Source of the DNA: Psychrobacillus sp. INOP01
GTDB taxonomy: Bacteria; Bacillota; Bacilli; Bacillales_A; Planococcaceae
Direction: 5' to 3'
Length of the DNA stretch: 64,000 nucleotides
Assembly (NCBI RefSeq): GCF_018140925.1
Contig: NZ_CP073315.1
Location: 372,001-436,000, forward strand
In this document: positions 17,646 to 27,118 of the stretch, one piece after another
How the letters are laid out: the number at the start of each line of letters is the position of its first letter
How positions within the stretch are numbered: the first letter of the stretch is position 1
Notes under the pieces: model-generated
Seen by the model: only the letters and a program-made list of their open reading frames with translations
The model's database searches: none
Told to the model about the DNA's origin: nothing
Program-made: the position numbers and the translations under genes

Positions 17646-18069
17646 GCACCTTCTCTACACCATTTAAAAAATTCATCTTCATTAGCAATGAGTTTCCTTC
17701 CATTTCAACAAATAGAGATTCAATATTTAATAACATCTGCTCATGACCATCCAAATTTTTTATTTTACGTATTAAGTTTTTGTATAACTCCACTTTATAA
17801 TTTGTTTGACCTTTTCTGATCGTAATCCCTCTTGAATTTTCATAAACTTCTATAGAGTCCACTTCGGTTAAAAAAGAATCTACATACTGGATGAACAACG
17901 CCCATTCTGTTTCTGTAGTATCGGTCACATTTGCCTCCGTTTTAGTTAACCACCACATAGTACCTACCAACACTTGAGCAAAAAGCATAAATACGGCTAA
18001 ATGAAGAATCCCCTCCAGTAACGTGTAACCTGATTGGTCACGGATTTTCATTTTATAATTGGCACACAT
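17614..18069 (-). CDS. comGF: Competence minor pseudopilin ComGF
   Basis: A 151-aa protein with a type IV prepilin-like N-terminus: a short basic leader, cleavage site SG^YTLLEGI, then a hydrophobic helix. The soluble domain (TEVDSIEVYENSRGITIRKG) fits ComGF. I keep the ATG at 18069 because GAGGAG lies 8 bases upstream; a second ATG six codons later lacks a site. It overlaps comGE by 22 bases. Confidence 0.85.
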   Translation of the reverse strand: MCANYKMKIRDQSGYTLLEGILHLAVFMLFAQVLVGTMWWLTKTEANVTDTTETEWALFIQYVDSFLTEVDSIEVYENSRGITIRKGQTNYKVELYKNLIRKIKNLDGHEQMLLNIESLFVEMEGNSLLMKMNFLNGVEKVHVFYVTFRTE

Positions 18070-18356
18070 TTACGCTGCTCCTCTCGCATCCCTTCATAGT
18101 CAATACAAATTTTTTCGTCATTAATATCATATGAATAGATAACTCCATCTACTTGCATAGCTCCAGTTGGAATATTTTCTGCGGTATACAACTTTGCAAT
18201 TTCATACATGACTAAAGACGAATGATAATCTCTTTTTTTATCTTCTAGTTGAACAATCATGCTATTTACTACCGGCAATATTGTAGTACTAATTAGAAAA
18301 GTAATACTTAATGATAAAATTGTCTCTGGCCAGGAAAAACCATGACTATTTTTCAT
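18048..18356 (-). CDS. comGE: Competence minor pseudopilin ComGE
   Basis: A 102-aa pseudopilin-like protein with an N-terminal hydrophobic helix after the leader MKNSHG (HG^FSWPETIL). The Glu at +5 of the mature form, needed for pilin assembly, is present. Small soluble tail with two Cys near the end. AGAGGTG lies about 9 bases before the ATG. It overlaps comGD by 11 bases, so the operon is tightly coupled. Confidence 0.85.
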   Translation of the reverse strand: MKNSHGFSWPETILSLSITFLISTTILPVVNSMIVQLEDKKRDYHSSLVMYEIAKLYTAENIPTGAMQVDGVIYSYDINDEKICIDYEGMREEQRKCVPIIK

Positions 18357-18801
18357 AATTTATCACACCTCTACCTATATAAAAGGTTATTCGCTTCACA
18401 CCTCTCTCGGTTTCAAACAATAAGTTTCCAAAACTGTTTATATTACCATTTGGATGAAATGAAATCACTTTTAAAGTACTTTCATCACTTAAACGCATAT
18501 TTTTTGGTAAATCGTTTTCGAACCAGACAGTACCTGCTGATTCTGCCTTATATTGCGTTCGGTTGTTAGGAAAATTTAAATAAGTATACCTATTTTCACC
18601 AATAGAGATAGCTTGAAGTCTCAAAATATCTAAATGTAATTGCCGATAGAATCTCTCTTCCTCCATATCCTTCATCTTTGTAGAAGTAATAAATAGAACT
18701 GAAGAAGATACCACCATTACAATCGTTAAAACAAGTAACATTTCAATCAATGTATATCCCTTCTCGTTCAGCTTAAATTTCGTCAACACGAACTTATTCA
18801 C
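18346..18801 (-). CDS. comGD: Competence minor pseudopilin ComGD
   Basis: A 151-aa prepilin with cleavage site KG^YTLIEML followed by a long hydrophobic helix with Glu5, then a GspH-like soluble domain (DILRLQAISIGENRYTYLNF). The start is GTG, overlapping the end of comGC by 8 bases. It is processed by the peptidase ComC, whose gene is not in the window. Role: minor component of the transformation pilus. Confidence 0.87.
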   Translation of the reverse strand: MNKFVLTKFKLNEKGYTLIEMLLVLTIVMVVSSSVLFITSTKMKDMEEERFYRQLHLDILRLQAISIGENRYTYLNFPNNRTQYKAESAGTVWFENDLPKNMRLSDESTLKVISFHPNGNINSFGNLLFETERGVKRITFYIGRGVINYEK

Positions 18802-19108
18802 TAGTCACTTTCCCAGTAGCAGGATCAATCGTAACAGTCTCCCCATTAGGACATGTTGTGTTTTCACCAGGCAAATAACCTCCTGTCTCAAGTTCTACCA
18901 ATGTAGGTATTGTTTTATGTTCAATTTTAAATGCTGCGACTTGACCTTCCAGCATTTTCACAAATGCTTGGCAGCTTTTTTCATCGATACTTGCAGAATG
19001 CTTTGTCACATTAGGGATTGATATAAGAATCAACACAGATATAATAAGCAAAACAATCATCATTTCCACCAGAGTGAAACCTCGGTCATTTTTCAGTAGT
19101 TTTTTCAT
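18794..19108 (-). CDS. comGC: Competence major pseudopilin ComGC
   Basis: A 104-aa major subunit of the competence pilus that pulls DNA through the wall. Prepilin signal RG^FTLVEMMIVLLIISVLI is textbook, with Glu5. Two Cys (in KSCQAF and TTCPNG) correspond to the intrachain disulfide pair. The ATG at 19108 has AAAGGAG seven bases upstream; a frame start six codons earlier would precede that site. Confidence 0.95.
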   Translation of the reverse strand: MKKLLKNDRGFTLVEMMIVLLIISVLILISIPNVTKHSASIDEKSCQAFVKMLEGQVAAFKIEHKTIPTLVELETGGYLPGENTTCPNGETVTIDPATGKVTSE

Positions 19109-19118
19109 AATTTCTCCT

Positions 19119-20177
19119 TTATACAATGTTAATCATGTTATAAATAGGCAATAATATTGCCAAATAAGCACCAATGATAAAAACAGCCAAAATTAAAAAT
19201 AAGGTTGGTTGAACTATACTTATATAACGAGAAAGCTTGCTTTCAATTTCTTGGCTAAGAAACTCATTATAGAGAGATAGCTCTCTGCCTAAATAACCAC
19301 TATTTTCGCCGTGCACAACAAAATGGAATAATTCTGCTGTAAAAGAGTCTAAGAGGAAAACAGCCTGAGAAAACGATTCGCCATGTACAACCTTGTCTTT
19401 CATTTGTTTTCCGATAAACCGGAGCACTTTATGTTCCTTTTGAGAAATTAGTGCCTCCAATGATTGTTGTAATGACATACCACTTTCCATGAGTCCACCC
19501 ATCTCTCTTGCAAAAACTCTTGTAAGTAGTAAACGATACCAGCTTCTCACTATAGGTAATTTCAAATAAATCAAGTGTTGCTTCTCTATGGGGAGCTTTT
19601 TCAATATCCTATAGGATAAAATTAATAGACAGGAACTAATTATCGCAGTTACGAAAAATATATTGGGCATTTGCAAAAGATAACCTGTCCAAGTCAAGGA
19701 ATTGTCTGATGACTCATCTCCTTTAGAACCAATTAAAGACTCCATATTTGGTAAAAAGTAAATTCTAAACATCGTAAACAATAAAAAAAGTATCATAAAT
19801 AAACATACCGGATACATCAATAAGTTATTTAAACGTTTTTTTGCACCTTCAAAAAATGCAGTATTCACACTCAATACAGCAATTGTTTGTTGTAATTGAC
19901 CATGAACAGAAGCAAGATTCAATGGCAACAATAATCGACTTGGAAACCCTAATAATTTAAATACATCAACTACGGCTAATCCATTTCGTTGTACTTCAGT
20001 TATTCGTTTACTAACTGCCTTTGAATCTTTCACATGAAACGGTAATAACATACTGACCGATTCGTGAAATGTATATCCTTCCATCAAGAGATCACTTAGT
20101 CTACTCAAAAACGAGGAATGCATATTTGATGGAATTATTTGACGCTTCCTTTCCAAATAAACTTTAACCTTTTTCAA
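19119..20177 (-). CDS. comGB: Competence pilus platform protein ComGB
   Basis: A 352-aa GspF-family inner-membrane platform for pilus assembly. Two homologous halves each have a cytoplasmic helical domain and membrane helices (near residues 125-150, 175-195 and 320-345). The second half carries MESGMSLQQSLEAL. I prefer TTG 20177 with AAGG five bases upstream; GTG 20183 overlaps that site. It overlaps the end of comGA by 14 bases. Confidence 0.9.
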   Translation of the reverse strand: MKKVKVYLERKRQIIPSNMHSSFLSRLSDLLMEGYTFHESVSMLLPFHVKDSKAVSKRITEVQRNGLAVVDVFKLLGFPSRLLLPLNLASVHGQLQQTIAVLSVNTAFFEGAKKRLNNLLMYPVCLFMILFLLFTMFRIYFLPNMESLIGSKGDESSDNSLTWTGYLLQMPNIFFVTAIISSCLLILSYRILKKLPIEKQHLIYLKLPIVRSWYRLLLTRVFAREMGGLMESGMSLQQSLEALISQKEHKVLRFIGKQMKDKVVHGESFSQAVFLLDSFTAELFHFVVHGENSGYLGRELSLYNEFLSQEIESKLSRYISIVQPTLFLILAVFIIGAYLAILLPIYNMINIV

Positions 20178-21180
20178 TAACACCTTCTCTTACCCCTCTC
20201 TCAATTTGATAGGATAAGGAAAGAGTGTACGGAATACGGTAAGTTTTCCCTGAGAGCATAGATTGAAATGCTTCCTCTAACAATTCATCTGAAAGTATTT
20301 CAAACACAGCTGATAATTCAGATTCTACCCCTACTGAAGCAACAACTAGTCTTTGAGTAACGATACCGGTAATGGTTTGCCTTAACTCTTCTGTGGTGAT
20401 TCCTAAATCTAATAGACGATAAAGAGATCCTACACCGTCCTTTGCATGAATGGTTGATACAACTAGATGACCTGTTAACGCTGCTTGTATAGCAGCTTTA
20501 GCTGTGGCCTCATCCCTAATTTCCCCTATCATAATCACATCTGGCGAATGGCGCAGTATAGCCTTTAAACCTGTAGAATAAGTTACTCCTGAACGTTCAT
20601 TTACTTGGATTTGAAGTAAGTGAGATTGACTATTCTCTACTGGGTCCTCTAAAGAAATTACATGTCGATTTAAATTTTCTGCACAATATTTGGTAAGCGA
20701 ATACATTGTAGTGGACTTTCCAGATCCAGTAGGTCCAACGAATAAGATTAGTCCTTGACGATTATTCGCAAGTTCTACAATTTTTTCCGTTGTATCTCTA
20801 AATAAAGACAGAGAATGAATAATTTTGGCGTTGTCATGCTGTTGGAGGCGAATTACCATACTTTCCTTTCCAAAAATGGAGGGAAGTGTAGAAACACGAA
20901 ATGAGAATTTATGTGAATTGAATACTTGTTGAAAGGAACCGCTTTGTGGCTTTCTTCTTTCGCTGATATCAAGAGAGGATAAAAACTTGAAGAATGAAAT
21001 GATACGCTCTCCTACATTCAAAGGGAGCTTGCCCGCTTCAAACATCTGAGAATTTTTTTTAAAGTAATAGATGTAGTCTTCTTCGTTAGGAATGACGTGT
21101 AAATCGGATGCACCAAATTTATGGGCTTTTATAAGTAAACGAAAACATTTTTGTTCTATTAGATTTTCTACTTGTTGCAT
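20164..21180 (-). CDS. comGA: Competence pilus assembly ATPase ComGA
   Basis: A 338-aa PilB/GspE-type ATPase powering pilus extension. Walker A GPTGSGKST, Asp box ISLEDPVE, Walker B region PDVIMIGEIRDEATA and the His box STIHAKD are all present. The start is ATG 21180, preceded by GGGGAAAGGAAAC; a frame start 12 codons earlier lacks such a site. First gene of comGA-GB-GC-GD-GE-GF-GG. The upstream 170 bases are very AT-rich with A/T-tract pairs that might bind ComK, but I could not fix a convincing box. Confidence 0.94.
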   Translation of the reverse strand: MQQVENLIEQKCFRLLIKAHKFGASDLHVIPNEEDYIYYFKKNSQMFEAGKLPLNVGERIISFFKFLSSLDISERRKPQSGSFQQVFNSHKFSFRVSTLPSIFGKESMVIRLQQHDNAKIIHSLSLFRDTTEKIVELANNRQGLILFVGPTGSGKSTTMYSLTKYCAENLNRHVISLEDPVENSQSHLLQIQVNERSGVTYSTGLKAILRHSPDVIMIGEIRDEATAKAAIQAALTGHLVVSTIHAKDGVGSLYRLLDLGITTEELRQTITGIVTQRLVVASVGVESELSAVFEILSDELLEEAFQSMLSGKTYRIPYTLSLSYQIERGVREGVIEKG

Positions 21181-21355
21181 AAGTTTCCTTTCCCCAGATA
21201 CAAGTTGCGACCGCAAACAGCTTGTACTTAGTATTATACTTCCCTATTTATAAAAAAGGAAGTAGTTTTTTAAATTTTCTGTTATTTAAAAATGATTTTA
21301 TTATTCTTTCGTTCTTGATTATAATAGTAACTAATACCAGAAAGAAGGTAATTGC

Positions 21356-22036
21356 ATGCCAAATACTTTAAAGCTCACAAATGCTTTAGCAGATGAAACA
21401 AGGTATTCTATTTATCTATATATCGTAAAACAAGTACAATCAGTAAATGTACAACAAATTGCAGAACAATTCAGCATCCATCCTAATGTAGCGAGACTCC
21501 ATCTAACTAAACTAAATGAATCTAAATTAGTTACTTCTGAGTTACTTAATAATAAAAAAGGCGGTCGTCCGGCGCGTATTTATAAACTTGCAGAACAACC
21601 TATTTACTTAAGTTTTCCTAAACAAGAGAATCATTTGCTGTTAGAGTGGTTATTAGAATTAGTAGAAACTATGGGCACAGAAGCGCTTGATAAAGCCAAA
21701 AAAATTAGTTATACTTCTGGATACAATTCTATACAACAGTCATTATTAGCAGATCCGAGCTTCGAACAAAAAATAGAGCTACTATCTGCTGCAGCCCTCT
21801 CTGTGGGTTATATTCCTAATATCGAGAATAAAGAAGGTAAACAAATTATTACATTCTCTATTTTTAATTGTCCTTATAAAGGACAACTATCCAAACATCC
21901 ACATATAATTTGTAGTATTCATGAATCTTTTTTAAAAGGACAGTTTGATGCTTTGTTCCCTAATAATGAATTCATTCAGCTGGAAAGCAAACAAAATCAC
22001 TGTAGCAATTGCGTATATCAAATAGAAGTTCTATAA
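21356..22036 (+). CDS. HTH transcriptional regulator with C-terminal Cys cluster
   Basis: A 226-aa protein with an ArsR/MarR-like winged helix (about 5-85: LADETRYSIYLYI, QQIAEQFSIHPNVARLHLTKL, GGRPARIYKL). The C-terminal domain has four Cys in the pattern C-x13-C-x29-C-x2-C, with NCPYKG first. That matches the COG2345 group, which includes SufR-like Fe-S sensing repressors. A metal or Fe-S cofactor is therefore plausible but not shown. AGAAGG precedes the ATG. It is divergent from comGA and upstream of yqgY. Targets unknown. Confidence 0.8.
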   Translation: MPNTLKLTNALADETRYSIYLYIVKQVQSVNVQQIAEQFSIHPNVARLHLTKLNESKLVTSELLNNKKGGRPARIYKLAEQPIYLSFPKQENHLLLEWLLELVETMGTEALDKAKKISYTSGYNSIQQSLLADPSFEQKIELLSAAALSVGYIPNIENKEGKQIITFSIFNCPYKGQLSKHPHIICSIHESFLKGQFDALFPNNEFIQLESKQNHCSNCVYQIEVL

Positions 22037-22103
22037 TGAATGCATAGATAATACATATTTGTGACAATGCAGAGTATAATGTGTAAAGAAAACTAATAAT
22101 CAG

Positions 22104-22133
22104 TTTACATGTACGAACACTTTCATTTATAAT
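22104..22133 (+). promoter_or_regulatory. SigA-type promoter of yqgY
   Basis: TTTACA (22104-22109) and TATAAT (22128-22133) are 18 bases apart, about 45 bases before the yqgY start codon. Confidence 0.6.
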
Positions 22134-22178
22134 AAATATGAGAATTATTTGTATGGTTTGTAAAAGGAGGGACTACAA

Positions 22179-22421
22179 ATGGGCAATATGTATAAAGTAA
22201 TGGCTTTCTGGACAGGGATTTTTGCAGTTATGTTTTATTTAGGTGATATGCCAGAAGCTTCTTTACTATTTTTAGCAAATACGGGATTATTCCTTCTTTT
22301 AGGGTTCTTAAACCTTTCAGAACGTATGTATATGTACATCTTCGGAGCTTACTTAATGTTCTTCTTCGCAGGATTTACATATTACACGACATTCATGCAC
22401 GTACCAGGTGCAGGACATTAA
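22179..22421 (+). CDS. yqgY: DUF2626 membrane protein YqgY
   Basis: An 80-aa protein with three hydrophobic helices, rich in aromatic residues (YMYIFGAYLMFFFAGFTYYTTF). It matches the Bacillales-specific DUF2626 family in length and pattern. GGAGGG precedes the ATG. Its own promoter and terminator show a single-gene transcript. Function unknown. Confidence 0.85.
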   Translation: MGNMYKVMAFWTGIFAVMFYLGDMPEASLLFLANTGLFLLLGFLNLSERMYMYIFGAYLMFFFAGFTYYTTFMHVPGAGH

Positions 22422-22433
22422 TAATTTGTTCCC

Positions 22434-22467
22434 AAAAAAGCAGCTCAATTTATTGAGCTGCTTTTTT
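22434..22467 (+). terminator. Terminator of yqgY
   Basis: AAAAAAGCAGCTCAAT and ATTGAGCTGCTTTTTT form a perfect bidirectional hairpin 13 bases after the stop. Confidence 0.92.
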
Positions 22468-22535
22468 ATCTTTTTATATAATCTATTGTTTATTATTGTA
22501 TTATTTCCACCTAAAAGGTTAAAGCTATATTGCAT

Positions 22536-22716
22536 AGCGAAATCCGAACAACGTTGAACTCTGCTACAATCGGAAGCTTTCCACGAGCACGACCAACTGG
22601 ATGTTGGTCAAGAAGGAGTTGCCACATGATGGTTGCACTTAGCCTTTGTCCCTTTTAATCGTTCTGCGGGGCTTTCTGATCGTGCTACGCTCGCGGAGTC
22701 ATCGCCTATAACGAAA
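22536..22716 (-). repeat. Dispersed repeat family A, copy A3
   Basis: Diverged copy. On the minus strand GATGACTCCGCG, GAAAGCCCCGCAG, the inner block (TGGCAACTCCTTCTTGACC, ATCCAGTTGG) and GTGGAAAGCTTCCG follow in family order. The 330-base interval between yqgY and yqgX holds only this repeat. Confidence 0.65.
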
Positions 22717-22800
22717 ATCAACGAAATTGACTTTAAAAACTAATAAAAAATTGGGATATCACATAAACATCCGTATTTTTAAATGATTCAAATAAATGTA

Positions 22801-23442
22801 TTAAAATCCATTTAAGAATGGATTCGACTCCATTTCGACTTCTATTGTTGTCGAAGGACCATGCCCTGGATAAACAAGGGTTGCTTCTGGCAACGTTAAA
22901 AGTTTTGTATGAATGGCTTTCATAAGTTCGGACTGGTTACCTCCTGGAAGATCTGTCCGTCCGACACTGTTTTGAAAAAGTGTATCTCCCACAATTGCAA
23001 AGCTTTCTTGTTTAAAATAATAGGTTAAGCTACCAGGTGAATGTCCTGGTGTATGTAAAAGCTCCATATGGAATTCACCAATTTTCAACTCTGACTCACT
23101 ATTATTTAATAAAAAATCTGCCTCATTACAAATTATTGACGGGATTTCTGCATATTTTGATGAGCCATTTTTTGAAGGATCCCCCAACCATTTTTTCTCT
23201 GATGAATGGATATACACTGGAATATCAAAACTTCCTCTCACTTGTTCAACAGCTCCAATATGGTCAAAATGTGCATGAGTCAATAAAATAGCTAACGGTT
23301 TCATCTTTAATCGATGAAGCTCGCTAATTATTTTCTCCCCTTCTCCTCCTGGATCAAAGATTAGGCATTGCTTCGTTGAATTTGAAACAATATAACAATT
23401 TGTTTGAATATAACCTAGTGGATAAGTTCTAACGTTTAACAT
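22801..23442 (-). CDS. yqgX: MBL-fold metallohydrolase YqgX
   Basis: A 213-aa glyoxalase II-like hydrolase. The metal-binding motif THAHFDH is present, as are HTPGHSPGSL (His), VGDTLF (Asp) and a late PGHGP (His). Physiological substrate is not settled in the family. The start is ATG 23442 with AAGAGG eight bases upstream; a GTG three codons earlier is too close to that site. It stands alone and is divergent from yqgW. Confidence 0.92.
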   Translation of the reverse strand: MLNVRTYPLGYIQTNCYIVSNSTKQCLIFDPGGEGEKIISELHRLKMKPLAILLTHAHFDHIGAVEQVRGSFDIPVYIHSSEKKWLGDPSKNGSSKYAEIPSIICNEADFLLNNSESELKIGEFHMELLHTPGHSPGSLTYYFKQESFAIVGDTLFQNSVGRTDLPGGNQSELMKAIHTKLLTLPEATLVYPGHGPSTTIEVEMESNPFLNGF

Positions 23443-23596
23443 AATAATCACCTCTTACTTATCTTATACGATATATCATCTATTGTTCAATAATTCACCA
23501 CTTTTCTACTCGACAAAACTAACATTAAGAATTACAATAGAAGAGGAATATGCAAATGCGACATTCATTTTCTGATGTCGAAAGGAGTGTCTTTTC

Positions 23597-23776
23597 ATGA
23601 ACTTATTAATGGTTATCTTTGGACTAGTTACACTTTTAGCTGTAGTTGGCACTTATCAAGCTTTTAAAGAAAAGAATGTGTTAGGGGTTCTATTTAACTT
23701 TGGTACATTCGCTGTTTTTGGCTTCTTTACAGTCATGACAATCGTGAACCAAGGCTTCCCACCAAGCTTACACTAA
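23597..23776 (+). CDS. yqgW: DUF2759 small membrane protein YqgW
   Basis: A 59-aa protein with two membrane helices (MNLLMVIFGLVTLLAVVGTY and a second around VLFNFGTFAVFGFFTVM). Length and pattern match the Bacillales DUF2759 family. AAAGGAG lies 9 bases before the ATG. A strong terminator follows. Function unknown. Confidence 0.85.
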   Translation: MNLLMVIFGLVTLLAVVGTYQAFKEKNVLGVLFNFGTFAVFGFFTVMTIVNQGFPPSLH

Positions 23777-23784
23777 AACCAAAT

Positions 23785-23829
23785 GAAAAAAGCTGCTATA
23801 CATCACTTAAATGTATAGCAGCTTTTTTT
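23785..23829. terminator. Shared terminator of yqgW and yqgU-like gene
   Basis: AAAAAGCTGCTATACAT and ATGTATAGCAGCTTTTTTT form a strong symmetrical hairpin between the convergent stops at 23776 and 23830. Confidence 0.92.
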
Positions 23830-24936
23830 CTATTCATTTAAATAAATCCATTTCTTCTCGTCCAAAGGATTTGTAGAAATCCAAGTTTCTTTTGTATATC
23901 CTCCTAAACAAATTTCTCCATTAGGAGAGCAAGAAATAGGCTGTTCATCCATTTCCCCGAATATTTGTTGGTCATCTAAAGAAATCTTTGAAAGAACACT
24001 CTTTTGGCTAATATCATCCTGATTTCTAGACTCTTTAGCATTTAGTAAGATAAATTCTGTTGGTGAAATTATAGACATAGTTGGGGTGACCCATTCGGAA
24101 TAATTTGAAACTGCAGGGGTTACCCATTCGAATTTTTTAGTACCATTCGACTCTTCAAAACGATACTCAAATTCTTTTTGCTCTTCGTTTATTTGAACAT
24201 AAACAATCGCTTCTCCAATATTTGTCACATCTAATACCTTGTCTTCACCAGTACTTTTTAAGGTTTCATCTAAGATTGAGTAAAGAAAAAGTTCACTCCC
24301 ATCTAGGCCAGAGTCAGACCATCTAAAAACCATTAAATTTTCCTCGTCATACCATTTCACAAACGGGTTTTCTATTTCGATAGAAGTTAACTCCTGTGTG
24401 GCTCCATCATATACGAATGTACTATAAGACCAATCCTCATAAAATGTTGAGAAAACAACTAAGTTTGGGTTTGTAGGATGCCAATCCATGTATATTTCTG
24501 CGGATTCAAACGATAGGCTTTGAAGAACAAATCCATTTTTATGTAAAAATTGAATTTCTGCGGATGAAGAATCTTTGGAAGTATGTAATAAAATCATTTC
24601 TTTAGAAGGATGAATGGTCCCTTGAATAATCGGAGTAGTCGTAGTATAAATTGTCCGCCAACTATTTGTTGAAACACTATAAGACTTAACTAACCATTGC
24701 CCCTTTTCCACAACAATAAAAACTACTTCTTCGTTAGACAACCATCCTACTACACTATGAAGGGCATTGTTATCCAACAAAATAGATGGTATCTCTGCAT
24801 TTTTTTCAACTTCACCAATATCGGATGGTATTTTATCTTCATTCTCCTGATCTACTTTAGGAATTTTTGTTTCCTTTTCCGTACAAGCTTGAAGGAAGAT
24901 GATACAAAATAATAATATAACAATTTTCTTCAACAT
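23830..24936 (-). CDS. yqgU: Putative lipoprotein (YqgU-like)
   Basis: A 368-aa exported protein. A lipoprotein signal peptide ends in the lipobox LQAC (Cys about 18), followed by an acidic linker and then a beta-rich domain that looks like a propeller (repeated pattern of strand-turn-strand with Trp). Its position between yqgW and the lta synthase gene matches B. subtilis yqgU. AAGGGGGGAG lies directly before the ATG. Role unknown. Confidence 0.75.
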   Translation of the reverse strand: MLKKIVILLFCIIFLQACTEKETKIPKVDQENEDKIPSDIGEVEKNAEIPSILLDNNALHSVVGWLSNEEVVFIVVEKGQWLVKSYSVSTNSWRTIYTTTTPIIQGTIHPSKEMILLHTSKDSSSAEIQFLHKNGFVLQSLSFESAEIYMDWHPTNPNLVVFSTFYEDWSYSTFVYDGATQELTSIEIENPFVKWYDEENLMVFRWSDSGLDGSELFLYSILDETLKSTGEDKVLDVTNIGEAIVYVQINEEQKEFEYRFEESNGTKKFEWVTPAVSNYSEWVTPTMSIISPTEFILLNAKESRNQDDISQKSVLSKISLDDQQIFGEMDEQPISCSPNGEICLGGYTKETWISTNPLDEKKWIYLNE

Positions 24937-24988
24937 ACTCCCCCCTTCTTAACATAATAGACGAATGTAAATCCATTTTGTTTCATAT

Positions 24989-25024
24989 AAAAAGCACAGA
25001 CAAAATAAATGTCCGTGCTTTTTC
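24989..25024 (-). terminator. Terminator of the LTA synthase gene
   Basis: On the minus strand AAGCACGGACA and TGTCTGTGCTT pair and are followed by TTTTTATATG. The hairpin touches the stop codon at 25025. Confidence 0.85.
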
Positions 25025-26929
25025 TTATTCATCTTCTTTTAATGCCTCATTAATAAGCAAGTTCCCAGTCTTCAAATCATAAAAGCGCAATAAATCTCCA
25101 TTAATGATTTGATCGGAATAGCCAAGTTCCTGAGTAGCTCTATCTATATAAGGCTGACAGCTATCTACTTCTATTTGCAAACCGGTAGTATTATCATAGC
25201 AAGCATTACCAGCATATACAACTTTGTCAGTTACAAATCCACCGTCACGGAACACAACAAATTCTTCATGCTCTTCTGAGAACAAATCTGCTCCAAGCTG
25301 CATATCTTTAGATGTGTCAACGCCTAAGGCATGTAAAATCGTTGGACGCAAATCGATTTGACCAGATGTTTCAGTAATTTCTTTACCATCTCCACTATTT
25401 GGAATATGAACGAATAGTGGAACACGTTGAAGTTTCGCTGATTCATATGGAGTTATTTCTTTTTCTAAATATTGCTCCATTGCCTTATTGTGATTTTCAG
25501 AAATACCATAGTGATCTCCGTACATAACGATGATAGAGTTATCATATAATCCTTGTTCTTTTAGGTCCTCAAAAAATAGTTTCAATGCTTCATCCATATA
25601 TCGAACAGATTGGAAATATCTATTGAGTGTATTAGAGTTGGAATTATACTCTGGTATAAGCTTATCTTCTTCATCCAAAGTAAAAGGATGATGATTTGTT
25701 AAGGTTATTAAACGAGAATAAAATGGCTGAGGCATATCTGCCATCAAATCGACTGATTGCTCTAGGAAAGGAATATCCTTCATACCCCAGTTAACAGCAT
25801 CCTCTTCGTTCACTACAAAACTTTGTTCATCATAATACTTTTGAATGTCCAATGCTCTATACATAATATCTCGATTCCAGAAACTTTTGTTATTAGGATG
25901 CAAAACGTTTGTAAAATATCCTTCTTCATTTAAGCTTTCTGCCATCGAATGGAATGTGTTTCCACTATGCGTAAAGAATACCGCTCCTCCACCTAATGGA
26001 TATAGAGAATTTTCTAGTAAAAACTCAGAGTCGGACGTTTTTCCTAACCCAGTTTGATGATAAAAATTAGAGAAATAATATGTGTCCTTATCTTGCGTTA
26101 GTGAATTTAAAAATGGAGTAACTTCATGACCATTCATATCATTATTAATAACGAAAGATTGTAAGGATTCCATCGAAACTACGATTAAATTACGATCCTT
26201 GGCAACACCAAACATGTTTTCATTAGCATCTACTTGGTTAGATCGAACATAGTTATTTACTTCTACTAACTCACTACCATCGGCAAGCGCTCTTTGAGCA
26301 TGTGATTTAGATTGGATATATATATCATATAAATGATAGTTATACGGTCCAATATTTTTTACAAGCATCTCACGATCAAAGCTTCGTGTTAATAGTTGTG
26401 GTCGTTCAATTTCAGATAAACCTAAGTTTAAAAATAGAATTGCTGCAACCATTACAAAATAAGCTCTTCTTACAGCAGGCTTAACAAGCGTAACTTTGTC
26501 TCCAATTTTCAACCACTTTAATGCAATAATGATGATGGCAACATCTGTGAAATAGAAAATATCTGTTAAAAAGATACTTTCTGCTGCCGATGAACCCAAA
26601 TCGCCAAAATTACTTGTTTGAAATAGCACCGGAATTGTAATGAAATCTGTGAAAAAACGGTAAAATACTGCATTAGCATATACAACAGCTGAAAGTATTA
26701 TACTAGAAATTACTATATATCTATTTCTACCTTTAGGACTCTTAAAGAACAATGAAAGTCCGTAGATAAATAGTAAAAAACTAAGCGGATTTATAAAAAG
26801 TATCAGTTGTTGCATCAAATTTTCAATATCCATGTCAAAGCTGGTGTGGTAAACAATATAGGTTTTTATCCATGTTGCCACAACAGCAAGAATCAGAATA
26901 GAATGTGTTGGCCAATTTCTCTTCTTCAT
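25025..26929 (-). CDS. ltaS: Lipoteichoic acid synthase family protein
   Basis: A 634-aa membrane enzyme that polymerises glycerol phosphate onto a lipid anchor. Five N-terminal helices (to about residue 195) precede the extracellular sulfatase-like domain. The nucleophile Thr is in GLGKTSDSEF, metal ligands in VSMESLQSF (Glu) and MYGDHYGISEN (Asp, His). Several LTA synthase paralogs occur in Bacillales (LtaS, YfnI, YqgS, YvgJ); position next to yqgQ fits YqgS. GGGAGGG lies 7-8 bases before the ATG. Confidence 0.93.
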   Translation of the reverse strand: MKKRNWPTHSILILAVVATWIKTYIVYHTSFDMDIENLMQQLILFINPLSFLLFIYGLSLFFKSPKGRNRYIVISSIILSAVVYANAVFYRFFTDFITIPVLFQTSNFGDLGSSAAESIFLTDIFYFTDVAIIIIALKWLKIGDKVTLVKPAVRRAYFVMVAAILFLNLGLSEIERPQLLTRSFDREMLVKNIGPYNYHLYDIYIQSKSHAQRALADGSELVEVNNYVRSNQVDANENMFGVAKDRNLIVVSMESLQSFVINNDMNGHEVTPFLNSLTQDKDTYYFSNFYHQTGLGKTSDSEFLLENSLYPLGGGAVFFTHSGNTFHSMAESLNEEGYFTNVLHPNNKSFWNRDIMYRALDIQKYYDEQSFVVNEEDAVNWGMKDIPFLEQSVDLMADMPQPFYSRLITLTNHHPFTLDEEDKLIPEYNSNSNTLNRYFQSVRYMDEALKLFFEDLKEQGLYDNSIIVMYGDHYGISENHNKAMEQYLEKEITPYESAKLQRVPLFVHIPNSGDGKEITETSGQIDLRPTILHALGVDTSKDMQLGADLFSEEHEEFVVFRDGGFVTDKVVYAGNACYDNTTGLQIEVDSCQPYIDRATQELGYSDQIINGDLLRFYDLKTGNLLINEALKEDE

Positions 26930-27118
26930 GCCTACACCCTCCCCTTTTTTACTCTTTAGTTAAATATGTTAAAAGTAACAGAACTTATCTTAATCCTTTC
27001 TTTACAATAAATCAATATAAAAGAATAAGGATTTTGATACAATTGTACAAGTCTTTCATACCATACCCTATATAAGACGGATTCAACCAGTAAAAAGTTT
27101 CATTTTTTTATAAAAACA

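Noticed and set aside
21181-21355. ComK boxes in front of comGA
   Set aside because: The region is rich in A and T tracts, but no clear pair of AAAA-N5-TTTT units with proper spacing could be fixed by eye.
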